DNA from: Oscillospiraceae bacterium
GTDB taxonomy: Bacteria; Bacillota; Clostridia; Oscillospirales; Oscillospiraceae
Assembly (NCBI GenBank): GCA_902778115.1
Contig: CACYWG010000007.1
Span: 22,560 to 86,559 of the forward strand
Direction: 5' to 3'
DNA length: 64,000 nt
Part shown: piece by piece, positions 45,542 through 54,344 of the stretch
How the letters are laid out: the number at the start of each line of letters is the position of its first letter
How positions within the stretch are numbered: position 1 is the stretch's first letter
The notes under the pieces: model-generated
The model's database searches: none
Seen by the model: only the letters and a program-made list of their open reading frames with translations
What the model was told of the DNA's origin: nothing
Program-made: the position numbers and the translations under genes

Positions 45542-46993
45542 TCAGTCGTCCGCGCCGAGGGCCTCGAGACCGGTGACGTTGGCGACCTTGCCGGCCTTGA
45601 TGTTCTTGACCAGCAGCGTGAAGACCGTGCAGCTGAGCGCCGTCAGGATGCAGGCATAGACCGGCAGCGCGCGCCAGGCCAGCGTGAGGTTCAGGACCAA
45701 ACCGAGCAGCACGGGCGTGACCGTCTGGGCGGACATGGAGGCGGCGTAGTAGAAGCCGGTGAAGCGGCCGATCTTCTTGGCCGAACAGAGCTCGACGACC
45801 ATCGGGAAGGAGCAGTTGTGCACCAGTGCCATGCCGAAGCCCTTGAAGACCCAGACCGCGTACAGCAGCGTCGGGAAGGTGAACTCCCCGTGGCTCGCGT
45901 TGGCGGCGACCTTGCCGGTGGGTGTGACGAAGCACATGATGATGAGGCCGACGAAGGTGATGCTCAGACCGGCGGAGATCGTCCACTTGCGGCCGATCTT
46001 GTCGGCGATGCCGCCGGCGATCGCAAAGCCGATCACGGAGGCCAGGCCGCCGAGGATCGTCAGGATCATCGTGGCGCTGGAGGCCGACTGCAGGTGATAG
46101 ATGACGTAATTGCCGATGTAGGTGCCGAGGGCGTTGTCGCTCATGAACCAGAGAAACTCCGCCCCGAGGATCGCCAGCAGCATGTTGCGGTTGGCCTTCG
46201 ACATGGGCTTGTCGTCGTCGATCGGGGTTGCGACTGCGGCAAGCTTCTCGCCCAGCTCCAGCTCGTCCTTGAGCTCGACGGCCAGCTCGTTCTCTTTGAT
46301 GGTTTTGAACAGCACCAGCGCCGAGATCACCATCAGCACAGAGGCGACGATGAAGGGCAGCTCGATGGTCCAGAGATTGCGCTCGGCGAGCGGGGCGTTG
46401 ATGTACTTCGACAGCACAAACACCAGGCCCAGCACGGTGGCGAAGGCGCCGCCGAAGTAGCCCATGATGTTGATGATGCCGTTGGCCTTGGCGCGCAGGG
46501 GCTTGGGGGTGATGTCCGGCATCAGGGCGACGGCCGGGTTGCGGTACATCATCATGAACAGCAGCACGATCGCCATCATCGCGACCATGCCGACGACGTT
46601 GTTGTAATGGAAGAAGAGCGGGATGAAGGGGAAGGCCACGGCAGAGACAAAGGTGCCCACAAGGATATAGGGCATGCGCTTGCCGATCGGGGTCTTCGTT
46701 TTGTCGGAGAGGTTGCCGAAGATCGGCAGCAGGATCAGCGCGGCCAGATTGTCGCAGGCCATGATGATGCCGACAATCCACTGGACGTTCAGGATCTTGG
46801 CCGGGTCGCTGGCCTTCAGCTCCGCCGAGGACATTTCATAGATGCTGCGGGCGAAGATATCGGTCAGGAAGGTGGGGCACCAGGAGTCGTAGACCTGCCA
46901 CAGCAGCAGGATGCCGAAAAAGGCGAAGCCGATCAGCGCGGTGCGCCGGGTGTTGAGCTTCAGCCCGCCGGGGACGCTTGCTTTTTTTGACAT
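45542..46993 (-). CDS. MFS transporter, glycoside/cation symporter-like
   Basis: This 483-residue carrier has 12 membrane helices and a charged central loop (residues 235-265). The motifs GNLSDKTKTPIGKRMPYI after helix 2 and GGIADKIGRKW after helix 8 are those of the major facilitator superfamily, closest in style to sugar-cation symporters (MelB/SLC45-like). The substrate is not known. A MarR-type regulator lies just upstream on the same strand, 27 bases away, and probably controls it. Confidence 0.85.
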   Translation of the reverse strand: MSKKASVPGGLKLNTRRTALIGFAFFGILLLWQVYDSWCPTFLTDIFARSIYEMSSAELKASDPAKILNVQWIVGIIMACDNLAALILLPIFGNLSDKTKTPIGKRMPYILVGTFVSAVAFPFIPLFFHYNNVVGMVAMMAIVLLFMMMYRNPAVALMPDITPKPLRAKANGIINIMGYFGGAFATVLGLVFVLSKYINAPLAERNLWTIELPFIVASVLMVISALVLFKTIKENELAVELKDELELGEKLAAVATPIDDDKPMSKANRNMLLAILGAEFLWFMSDNALGTYIGNYVIYHLQSASSATMILTILGGLASVIGFAIAGGIADKIGRKWTISAGLSITFVGLIIMCFVTPTGKVAANASHGEFTFPTLLYAVWVFKGFGMALVHNCSFPMVVELCSAKKIGRFTGFYYAASMSAQTVTPVLLGLVLNLTLAWRALPVYACILTALSCTVFTLLVKNIKAGKVANVTGLEALGADD

Positions 46994-47020
46994 GGGAATC
47001 TTCCTTTCTGCGCAGATCGT

Positions 47021-47458
47021 TTACTTGCTGCACTCGGGCATCAGCTCCGAGGACATGAGGCGCAGGATCTCGTCGAAGGTCTTCGCGTCCTCCGGACTCA
47101 GGCGCTGCTCGAGGCGCTCCATCACGGTGTGCTCGTAGTTGGAGAACAGGGACTGGTAGCGGTAGAATTTTTCGGACAGGACCAGGTGGTATTCGCGCCG
47201 GTCGGTGGTGGAGTTTTGCCGCTCAAGATAGCCCTTTTTCATGAGGCTGTTGACTTTGTAGGTGGCGTTGGACTGGGAAATGTTCAGAAACTCGGCGAAC
47301 TGGCCGACCGTGGGACGGTCCAGCATCGCAATGACTTCCAGCGAGAAGGCCTCCATCGCCGACAGCGAGCCCTCGCGCTCGCGGACCTGCTCGAAGACCC
47401 CGCGGTAGAACTGCAGCTTGAACTTATCGTATACCTCAACAAAGCTTTTTTCTATCAC
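47021..47458 (-). CDS. MarR-family transcriptional regulator
   Basis: This 145-residue regulator has the winged helix-turn-helix (TVGQFAEFLNISQSNATYKVNSL, then ERQNSTTDRREYHLVLSE for the wing). The start is a GTG at 47458 with AAGGGGG upstream. It precedes the MFS gene in one operon. A TTCAAA/TTTGAA inverted repeat upstream could be its operator. Confidence 0.88.
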   Translation of the reverse strand: MIEKSFVEVYDKFKLQFYRGVFEQVREREGSLSAMEAFSLEVIAMLDRPTVGQFAEFLNISQSNATYKVNSLMKKGYLERQNSTTDRREYHLVLSEKFYRYQSLFSNYEHTVMERLEQRLSPEDAKTFDEILRLMSSELMPECSK

Positions 47459-47502
47459 AAATAGTACCCCCTTCCGAAAAATGATATCCGCTCAATTTCC
47501 CA

Positions 47503-47531
47503 TTTTAAACCTATTTTTTCTGTTTGTAAAT
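47503..47531 (-). promoter_or_regulatory. marR-MFS promoter
   Basis: On the minus strand TTTACA (47526-47531) and TAAAAT (47503-47508) are 17 bases apart. Confidence 0.65.
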
Positions 47532-47551
47532 CGGCCGGGAAAAATATTATT

Positions 47552-47564
47552 TCAAAATTTGAAG
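47552..47564. promoter_or_regulatory. Possible MarR operator
   Basis: TTCAAA-A-TTTGAA is a 13-bp inverted repeat in the divergent intergenic region, about 20-27 bases upstream of both the marR and the HD-gene -35 boxes. One protein could control both sides. Confidence 0.4.
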
Positions 47565-47590
47565 AAAGAAAAGAGCACGGCGGGAACGGA

Positions 47591-47619
47591 TTGACAAGCG
47601 CGCCCGGCCGGGGTATCTT
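47591..47619 (+). promoter_or_regulatory. HD-VTT operon promoter
   Basis: A perfect TTGACA (47591-47596) and TATCTT (47614-47619) are 17 bases apart, about 45 bases before the gene start. Confidence 0.75.
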
Positions 47620-47664
47620 GGATAAAAAAGCAGCGGCAAAAGCCGCAGAGGAAGGATGATCTTT

Positions 47665-48231
47665 ATGCTGACGATACAGAGAGCCCGCGAGCTCAACGAG
47701 GGCATGATCACGCAGGAGAACCTGCAGCTGCATGTGAAAAACGTCTGCTACGCCATGGGAGCGATGGCGCGGCACTTCGGCGCGGACGAGGAGCAGTGGA
47801 TGGCCGTCGGCCTGCTGCACGACTACGATTATGAGAAGTACCCGGAGGAGCATCTTCAGCACACGGAGGAGCCCCTGCTGGCCGCCGGCGTGTCGCCGGA
47901 GGAGGTGCGCGCGATCCTCAGCCACGGCCACGGGATCCTCAACGGGATCCGACCGGAAACGGACATGGAAAAAAGCCTCTTCACCGTCGACGAGCTGACG
48001 GGCATCATCCAGGCCGCCGCGCGCATGCGCCCGAACGGCATCCGGGATCTGGAGGTCAAGAGCTTGATGAAGAAGTTCAAGGACAAAAAGTTCGCCGCCA
48101 AGTGCGACCGGGATCTGATCCTGCAGGGCTGTGAAATGCTGGGCATGGAGCTTCGGGACGTGGCGGAGCTCTGCATCGAGGGGATGCGGGAGCACGCCGA
48201 AGAGCTCGGCCTGACCGGCACGCAAGCATGA
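47665..48231 (+). CDS. HD-domain phosphohydrolase-like protein
   Basis: This 188-residue protein has the HD superfamily pattern: HVKNVCYAMG, LLHDYDYEKYP and SHGHGILNG, which supply the metal-binding His and Asp residues. The substrate is unknown; such stand-alone HD proteins often act on nucleotides. The ATG at 47665 has AAGG 9 bases upstream, while the ATG at 47656 is too close to it. Its stop overlaps the next start by 4 bases. Confidence 0.85.
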   Translation: MLTIQRARELNEGMITQENLQLHVKNVCYAMGAMARHFGADEEQWMAVGLLHDYDYEKYPEEHLQHTEEPLLAAGVSPEEVRAILSHGHGILNGIRPETDMEKSLFTVDELTGIIQAAARMRPNGIRDLEVKSLMKKFKDKKFAAKCDRDLILQGCEMLGMELRDVAELCIEGMREHAEELGLTGTQA

Positions 48232-48899
48232 CGCGAAAACAGAGGATCCTTCGCATCGCGCTGACGCTGGCCGCCGTGCTGACGGCCGCCGCGCTGAGCG
48301 GGTATCTGGCGCGGCCGCTGCTGCAGTTTCTGTCCGAGCCGGAGCGCTTCCGCGCCTGGATCGGTGAGCGCGGCGTCTGGGGCGTGGCGGCCTTCATGCT
48401 GCTGAACATGCTGCAGGTCTTCGTGGCCGTGATCCCCGGCGGGCCCTTTTCGATGGCCGCGGGCTACGCCTTCGGACCGCTCTGGGGCACGCTGATCTGT
48501 CTGGCGGCCACGACGGCGGCAAGCACGCTCGTGCTGCTGATCGTCCGGCGCTGGGGCGGCGCGGCGGTGCGCTTCCTCTCCGGGAAGGACCCGGAGGAGC
48601 TGGCACTGTTCCAGAAGATGGAGCACGCGGAGTGGGTGTTTCTGCTGGTGTTCCTCATCCCCGGCTCGCCCAAGGATGTGCTGAGCTACGCCGCGGGACT
48701 GATGAAGCTGCCGCTGCCGAGCTGGATCGTCATCAACCTGATCGGCCGCATCCCCGGCATCCTGCTCTCGGTGCTCGGCGGCGACCGGGTGATGCGCGGC
48801 GATTATCTGCTGGCCGCGGGACTGACGCTGCTGTGCGGCGCGCTGTACATCGCCGGCATGATCATCTATAAAAACTATATGGAAAAAAAGAAGAAGTGA
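48228..48899 (+). CDS. TVP38/TMEM64 (VTT-domain) membrane protein
   Basis: This 223-residue protein has six hydrophobic segments and the VTT/DedA-like core: PGGPFSMAAGYAFGPLWG, a long amphipathic middle, and FLIPGSPKDVLSYAAGL. VTT proteins are linked to phospholipid scrambling and to undecaprenyl-phosphate recycling. It is coupled to the HD gene by an ATGA overlap, and its lysine-rich end and stop lie in the terminator stem. Confidence 0.9.
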   Translation: MTRKQRILRIALTLAAVLTAAALSGYLARPLLQFLSEPERFRAWIGERGVWGVAAFMLLNMLQVFVAVIPGGPFSMAAGYAFGPLWGTLICLAATTAASTLVLLIVRRWGGAAVRFLSGKDPEELALFQKMEHAEWVFLLVFLIPGSPKDVLSYAAGLMKLPLPSWIVINLIGRIPGILLSVLGGDRVMRGDYLLAAGLTLLCGALYIAGMIIYKNYMEKKKK

Positions 48900-48923
48900 C
48901 CGTTTCGGTCACTTCTTCTTTTT
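48885..48923. terminator. Bidirectional terminator between the VTT gene and tsf
   Basis: A perfect 17-bp stem (48885-48901 with 48907-48923) with a 5-base loop and A/T runs serves both convergent genes. It contains the stop codon of the VTT gene. Confidence 0.92.
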
Positions 48924-48941
48924 ATACGATGATTTGTGCAA

Positions 48942-49874
<933 letters not shown>

Positions 49875-49906
49875 AGTATTTTTCCTCCTGTTGTAATTAC
49901 TTCAAA

Positions 49907-49931
49907 AAAGGGGCGCGGCAGGCGCCCCTTT
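49907..49931 (-). terminator. Attenuator hairpin between rpsB and tsf
   Basis: A 10-bp stem (49907-49916 with 49922-49931) is followed by T6 on the minus strand, in the 69-bp gap. It should lower tsf expression relative to rpsB. Confidence 0.8.
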
Positions 49932-49943
49932 CGGATATACGGA

Positions 49944-50664
49944 TTACTCCTCGGCGGGAGCCTCGACGGTCTCCTCGGCCTCGGCGTCCTCGCCCTGGCG
50001 GCCTTCCTGCACGGCGTTGGCCATGGTGGAGGCGATCAGACGGATGGCGCGGATGGCGTCATCGTTGGCGGGAATGACATAGTCCACTTCGTCGGGATCG
50101 CAGTTGGTGTCAACGATGGCGACGATGGGGATGTGCAGCTTGCGGGCTTCGGCGATGGCATTGTGCTCCTTGCGCGGGTCGACGACGAACAGGGCGCCGG
50201 GCAGCTTCTTCATGTCCTTGACACCGCCAAGGTACTTCTCGAGCTTCTCCATCTCGCCCATGTGCTTCATGACTTCCTTCTTGGGCAGCATGTCGAAGGT
50301 GCCGTCTTCCTGCATCTTCTTGAGCTGAGCCAGGCGGTCGACGCGGGTGCGCATGGTCTTGAAGTTGGTGAGCATACCGCCCAGCCAACGGGCGTTGACG
50401 TAGTACATGCCGACGCGGGAGGCTTCTTCCTTCACGGCGTCAGTCGCCTGCTTCTTGGTGCCGACGAAGAGGATGGTCTGGTTGTTGGCGGCCAGGTCGC
50501 GGACGAAGTTGTAGGCCTCTTCCAGCTTCTTGACGGTCTTCTGCAGGTCGATGATGTAGATGCCGTTACGCTCGCAGTAGATGTACTCGGCCATCTTGGG
50601 GTTCCAGCGGCGGGTCTGGGTGGACACCGGCTTCCAGCAGCTGCTTCATGGATACGACAGACAT
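49944..50664 (-). CDS. rpsB: Ribosomal protein S2, apparent frameshift near the N terminus
   Basis: The start ATG at 50664 has AAAAGGAG upstream and encodes [15 protein letters not shown], the normal S2 start. The conserved text should continue [12 protein letters not shown], but 8 bases that would encode F-G-H are missing at about 50621-50625 and the frame shifts. The rest, from [19 protein letters not shown] to the acidic tail, is an intact S2 ending at 49944. A GTG at 50627 lies in the second frame but has no good ribosome binding site. S2 is essential, so a sequencing or assembly error is the first explanation. Confidence 0.85.
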
Positions 50665-50777
50665 TTGGTTTTTCTCCTTTTTGTTTTTGTTTTATTCCTC
50701 CGGAAGCTTCCTCTTTCTTTCCAGCCGGAGACCGGCCACGCGAAAAGAAAATCCGCTTCCGTGCGAAATGCCTTGAC

Positions 50778-50806
50778 AGTATAGCAGGCGCAGAGAGAAA
50801 AATCAA
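50778..50806 (-). promoter_or_regulatory. rpsB-tsf promoter
   Basis: On the minus strand TTGATT (50801-50806) and TATACT (50778-50783) are 17 bases apart. The leader to rpsB is about 110 bases and might hold a regulatory structure that I cannot assign. Confidence 0.75.
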
Positions 50807-50870
50807 GAGGATTTCCTCGATTTTTGACTCTTTTTTGAAAGAATTTTGCTTTCCCGGCTCTCTGCGGCGC

Positions 50871-50899
50871 TTGACAGAGACTGTACCGGCGGGTATAAT
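50871..50899 (+). promoter_or_regulatory. cysE promoter (consensus)
   Basis: TTGACA (50871-50876) and TATAAT (50894-50899) with 17 bases between match the SigA consensus exactly. No T-box or SAM riboswitch is recognisable in the 85-base leader. Confidence 0.9.
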
Positions 50900-50989
50900 T
50901 TTCCGCATGAAAAATCCACCGGCGCCGCGGGCTGCGTCCGCTGTGCCGGCATAGAATACTGCGACCCCTTTTCACAGGAGGCAAGACCC

Positions 50990-51649
50990 GTGTTTCAGGA
51001 ACTGAAAGAACTTGTCGCGGCCTACAAGGCGCGCGACCCGGCCGCCCGCAGCACGGCGGAGATCCTGCTGCTCTATCCCGGCGTCCGGGCTCTGCGCAGC
51101 CACCGCCGCGCCCACTGGTGCTATATGCACGGCTATAAGCTGCTCGCCCGCTGGATCTCCCAGGCCAGCCGCCGCCGCACCGGCATCGAGATCCACCCCG
51201 GCGCCAAGATCGGCAAGCGCCTCGTCATTGACCACGGCATGGGCATCGTCATCGGCGAGACCGCCGAGATCGGGGACGACTGCCTGATCTTCCACGGCGT
51301 GACCCTGGGCGGCACCGGCAAGGAGACCGGCAAGCGCCACCCAACCATCGGCAACAACGTCCTCATCGGCACCGGCGCCAAGGTGCTCGGCCCCTTCCGC
51401 GTGGGCGACAACAGCCGCATCGCGGCCAACTCCGTCGTGCTGACGGAGATCCCGCCCAACAGCACCGCCGTCGGCGTACCGGCCAAGGTGGTGCGCATCG
51501 ACGGCCACAAGGTGGACTATGTCGGCAGCGTCGACCAGGTCAACGTCACCGACCCGATCAGCACCGAGCTGCAGGCCCTGCATGAGATCCTCGACGGACT
51601 GCAGAAGAAGATCGAGAACCTTGAAGCGGACAAAAAAACAAACGAATGA
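50990..51649 (+). CDS. cysE: Serine O-acetyltransferase
   Basis: This 219-residue enzyme acetylates serine for cysteine synthesis. The helical N-terminal part is short, as in Gram-positive CysE, and the left-handed beta-helix carries GIEIHPGAKIG, DHGMGIVIGE and GVTLGGTGKETGKRHP with the catalytic His and Asp. The start is GTG at 50990 with AGGAGG before it. Its partner cysK is encoded 7.8 kb downstream, not next to it. Confidence 0.95.
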   Translation: MFQELKELVAAYKARDPAARSTAEILLLYPGVRALRSHRRAHWCYMHGYKLLARWISQASRRRTGIEIHPGAKIGKRLVIDHGMGIVIGETAEIGDDCLIFHGVTLGGTGKETGKRHPTIGNNVLIGTGAKVLGPFRVGDNSRIAANSVVLTEIPPNSTAVGVPAKVVRIDGHKVDYVGSVDQVNVTDPISTELQALHEILDGLQKKIENLEADKKTNE

Positions 51650-51652
51650 TGC

Positions 51653-51685
51653 AAACGGGCCCCGGGAAGTTTCCGGGGCCCGTTT
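51653..51685. terminator. cysE terminator (bidirectional)
   Basis: A 13-bp GC-rich stem (51653-51665 with 51673-51685) is followed by TTTT. It may also serve the convergent sigma-factor operon. Confidence 0.9.
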
Positions 51686-51707
51686 TTTGTGTGCAGGGAA
51701 TGCGCAG

Positions 51708-52922
51708 CTAACGCCCGATGTTTTGATAGTGGATGCTTTCCGCAATGATATCCAGTGTCGCGTCGTCCAGTTCGACCGGGGAATGGACGGTTTCTGTAAA
51801 GAAATAATCCTTGAGGAAAGTGTAGATCACCGCCTGGTTTCCGGCGCAGATGATCGTCAGCTCCGTGCCGTCCGCGACCGTATAGTTCCGTTCCGTCGTG
51901 TTGACGCCGTCACGCAGCCACATGCCGACCTCCCAGCCGTCGTGAAAGACCTCATAGCTGCTGCAGTAGGCGTAGCAGGTTGTCCAATTCGGATAGTCTT
52001 CCTGCTGAAGATTCAAATAATACGACACGCAAAAGTCGCTTTCAGGCAACCAATAGACCTTGTCGAATCCGTCAGGAACAGAGGTGAAGTAATCCCCGCG
52101 GCAATAGTTTTCGCTGATCCAGTTCGCCAGTTCCCGATTGGATAGATTGTTCTCGTTTGAACGATAGTCGTAACGAATCTCGCCAAAATGGGCCATATCG
52201 CCCATTTCGCAAGTTTCCCAGCTCAACAGGCAGTTTTCTGGTTCCAGCATATGCCGTTCACGCAGGCCGTATTTATCCATAATCTGCCGTCTGACCTGAT
52301 TCTCCTCTTCAGACAATTGCTGGGAATACTCTGCGAGTTCCTTCGAGTAATCGCGGATGATTTGCTTTTCCTCGTCGGTCAGCGCGTCCCAGCCCTGCTC
52401 CGCGCGCTTGTTCAGAATCTCCGTGGGCTCCTCCGGCGCCGGCTCCAGTCCATTTTCCCAAGCAAGGAGCTCGTTGGTTGCGGCTACGCTGTTAGACGCT
52501 CGCGCGTAGGTCTCAGGGTCAAGATCATCCGGCACGACCAGCGCTTGCGTGACCGACACCCGTCGTACCTCTTCCGGTACAGACGGAGTCAAAACGCGTT
52601 GCACCTCGTCCGACTCATCACCCACGATTTCGATTTCCTCTGTCTCAGAGTTCTGAGTAACCATCGGCTCTACGATGACGACCTGCTTCCTGTCAAACCA
52701 GCCGCCCGCGTAGGCCGCGGCGCCCAGGGCGAGCAGCAGCGCAGCGGCGAGAGCGAAGGTGATGATGCGTTTCCGAACGACGCGTGTAGTATTCCGTGTT
52801 TCCTGTTTCAGTTTCATTCTTGTCAGCTCCTTGATTCTCATCGCGGAGACGACGTCGATTTCCTCCATCGGCACGGAACTGTCTTCCAGCCCGTCCAGCA
52901 GTTGCCGAATATTCACTTCCAT
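51708..52922 (-). CDS. Membrane protein, putative anti-sigma or sensor partner of the ECF sigma factor
   Basis: This 404-residue protein has a cytoplasmic part of about 50 residues, one transmembrane segment (about residues 52-72), and a large extracytoplasmic region of about 330 residues. That region has an acidic linker, a helical part rich in Gln/Glu, and a C-terminal mixed domain rich in Tyr and Trp resembling DUF4367-type sensor domains. The start lies 1 base after the sigma-factor stop, the usual arrangement for an anti-sigma gene. I see no zinc-binding HxxxCxxC motif, so it is not a ZAS-type anti-sigma factor. G+C is lower than in the neighbouring genes. Confidence 0.7.
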   Translation of the reverse strand: MEVNIRQLLDGLEDSSVPMEEIDVVSAMRIKELTRMKLKQETRNTTRVVRKRIITFALAAALLLALGAAAYAGGWFDRKQVVIVEPMVTQNSETEEIEIVGDESDEVQRVLTPSVPEEVRRVSVTQALVVPDDLDPETYARASNSVAATNELLAWENGLEPAPEEPTEILNKRAEQGWDALTDEEKQIIRDYSKELAEYSQQLSEEENQVRRQIMDKYGLRERHMLEPENCLLSWETCEMGDMAHFGEIRYDYRSNENNLSNRELANWISENYCRGDYFTSVPDGFDKVYWLPESDFCVSYYLNLQQEDYPNWTTCYAYCSSYEVFHDGWEVGMWLRDGVNTTERNYTVADGTELTIICAGNQAVIYTFLKDYFFTETVHSPVELDDATLDIIAESIHYQNIGR

Positions 52923-52923
52923 G

Positions 52924-53475
52924 TCAGCCGCCTCCTGTCAGTGATTTCAAACCGGTGAGATGCTCCCGGAGCTTGTCCCGTCCGCGCTTGAGACGGGTCT
53001 TGACCGTCGATGGGTTCATGTCCAGCTTTTCCGCAATAACAGGAATAGTCTGGCAGTAGTAGTAAAAGCGGAGAAAAATCTCCCGGTCCGGCTGCGGCAT
53101 GGAGAGCACCGCCTCGCGGACGATCCGATTCCGCTCCTTCTGATCCAGCTTTTCGATCAATGAGTCCTCTTCCAGAATCAGAATATCCTCATCCAAAGGC
53201 AGCTCCTTTGTTCGCTCTCGCAGTTTTTGCAGCGCCAGACTGCGCGCGACGCGACCCAGATAGCCCTTTAGATTGAGCGGAAGGAGCTTCCCAGCGCTCT
53301 TCCAGAACGTGACGAACACATCTGCCGTCACTTCCTCCACGTCCGCCCGGCTCATGCTGTCCTGCAGGATACCGTTGACGATCGTGCCGACATAGGCGCT
53401 GTATCGGTCAATGAACCATTCCAGCGCTTGCTGGTCGCCCTTCTGCAGCAGCGCGAGCGCTTTTGCATCCGTCAA
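52924..53475 (-). CDS. ECF-family RNA polymerase sigma factor
   Basis: This 183-residue sigma factor has region 2 (ADVEEVTADVFVTFWKSAGKL) and region 4 (QTIPVIAEKLDMNPSTVKTRLKRGRDKLRE). A TTG start at 53475 is likely because GAGGTG lies 6 bases upstream; the GTG at 53484 has only a weak site. The membrane protein gene downstream is its likely regulator. The genes that it controls cannot be read from the window. Confidence 0.87.
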   Translation of the reverse strand: MTDAKALALLQKGDQQALEWFIDRYSAYVGTIVNGILQDSMSRADVEEVTADVFVTFWKSAGKLLPLNLKGYLGRVARSLALQKLRERTKELPLDEDILILEEDSLIEKLDQKERNRIVREAVLSMPQPDREIFLRFYYYCQTIPVIAEKLDMNPSTVKTRLKRGRDKLREHLTGLKSLTGGG

Positions 53476-53558
53476 GCCTCTCACCTCGATTTCTTCTTAC
53501 CACGGCCGTTCATCTATCATAGTCCCGATTCGTGTCGATCGGTTTCATGTTTATGAAA

Positions 53559-53584
53559 AAAGTCCCCTCAACAGAGGGGACTTT
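53559..53584 (-). terminator. Terminator after the 53596-53883 gene
   Basis: An 11-bp stem (53559-53569 with 53574-53584) with a 4-base loop has TTTTTT on the minus strand, just after the stop codon. Confidence 0.88.
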
Positions 53585-53595
53585 GGCTGCAGAGT

Positions 53596-53883
53596 TTATT
53601 TTTTCTTCTTTTTCTTTTTCGGCTTCTTCACGCCGTTCGTCGCGGCGGTTTTGACGGGCTGTTTGGCCGCCTCGCGGGAGGTCAGCGCCTTTTTCACCGC
53701 GCTGTACACCAGCACCGGCAGGCTCAGCAGGCTGACGATGCCGAGCACGCGCATCAGCCAGTCCGGCAGGGCAAAACCGGACAGTCCGGAAATGCTCAGG
53801 ACCGTGGAGGAAATACCCAGCAGCGCGATGCTGATCCCCATCAGCCAGTTGAGGGTCTTTTCAAGCTTTTCTGTCTGTTTCAT
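53596..53883 (-). CDS. Small membrane protein with poly-lysine tail
   Basis: This 95-residue protein has two hydrophobic segments (about residues 11-34 and 40-62) and a C terminus ending in nine residues that are nearly all Lys. The function is unknown. It overlaps the end of the GIY-YIG gene by 23 bases, with AAGGAC just before its ATG, so it is translated from the same mRNA. Confidence 0.65.
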   Translation of the reverse strand: MKQTEKLEKTLNWLMGISIALLGISSTVLSISGLSGFALPDWLMRVLGIVSLLSLPVLVYSAVKKALTSREAAKQPVKTAATNGVKKPKKKKKKK

Positions 53884-54136
53884 GTCCTTCTCTCTCTTCT
53901 ATCAAATGGATTTTTTCTTCGCGCGGCATGCGCTTGATGTGCCATTCGCGGCTCATGGCGGCCTCTTTGCTTTCGCAGCGCTCGGACCAGGCCAGCGCGA
54001 CCGGCCGCCGCGCGCGGGTGTATTTGCTGCCGGTTCCGGCATTGTGGGCGCGCAGACGGCGTCGCAGATCGCTCGTCCAGCCGCAGTAAAGGCTGCCGTC
54101 GGCGCAGCGCAGGAGATAGACAAAGGCCTCAGCCAT
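53861..54136 (-). CDS. GIY-YIG domain protein (YhbQ/UPF0213 type)
   Basis: This 91-residue single-domain protein has the GIY-YIG pattern as VYLLRCADGSLYCGWT with the conserved Arg (RLRAHN) and Glu (ESKEAAMSREWHIKRM). Stand-alone members are putative nucleases of unclear role. It overlaps the DUF951 gene by 8 bases. Confidence 0.88.
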   Translation of the reverse strand: MAEAFVYLLRCADGSLYCGWTSDLRRRLRAHNAGTGSKYTRARRPVALAWSERCESKEAAMSREWHIKRMPREEKIHLIEEREGHETDRKA

Positions 54137-54311
54137 CGCGCCGCACCTGCCGGATATTTTTCTCGAACTTGCTGCGCGGGCCCATCACCTCGTGCCCGCA
54201 GCCTAGACAGCGCAGCTTGAAATCCGCGCCGACGCGCAGCACCAGCCATTCTTTGCTGCCGCAGGGATGGGCTTTTTTCATGGTTAATACGTCGTTGAGT
54301 TGAATGTCCAT
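54129..54311 (-). CDS. DUF951 family protein
   Basis: This 60-residue protein has the DUF951 pattern: LKKAHPCGSKEW-like text near residue 12 and LRCLGCGHEVMGPRSKFEK. The paired Cys residues suggest a small zinc- or RNA-binding fold. In B. subtilis the relative yyzM lies near the origin. A heptamer repeat fills the gap to rarA upstream. Confidence 0.85.
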   Translation of the reverse strand: MDIQLNDVLTMKKAHPCGSKEWLVLRVGADFKLRCLGCGHEVMGPRSKFEKNIRQVRRDG

Positions 54312-54316
54312 ATTTT

Positions 54317-54344
54317 CTAAAAACTAAAAACCAGGAACTGAAAA
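54317..54344. repeat. Heptamer tandem repeat (CTAAAAA type) between rarA and the DUF951 gene
   Basis: The units CTAAAAA (twice), CCAGGAA and CTGAAAA are in exact 7-base phase. They touch the rarA stop codon at one end and end 5 bases from the DUF951 start. Confidence 0.87.

Noticed and set aside
50600..50664. Programmed frameshift in rpsB
   Set aside because: No slippery heptamer or stimulatory structure is seen, and no rpsB is known to use one. A missing 8 bases explains it better.
50900..50989. T-box or SAM riboswitch before cysE
   Set aside because: The leader is short and lacks the T-box sequence, a specifier stem or a SAM-I core.
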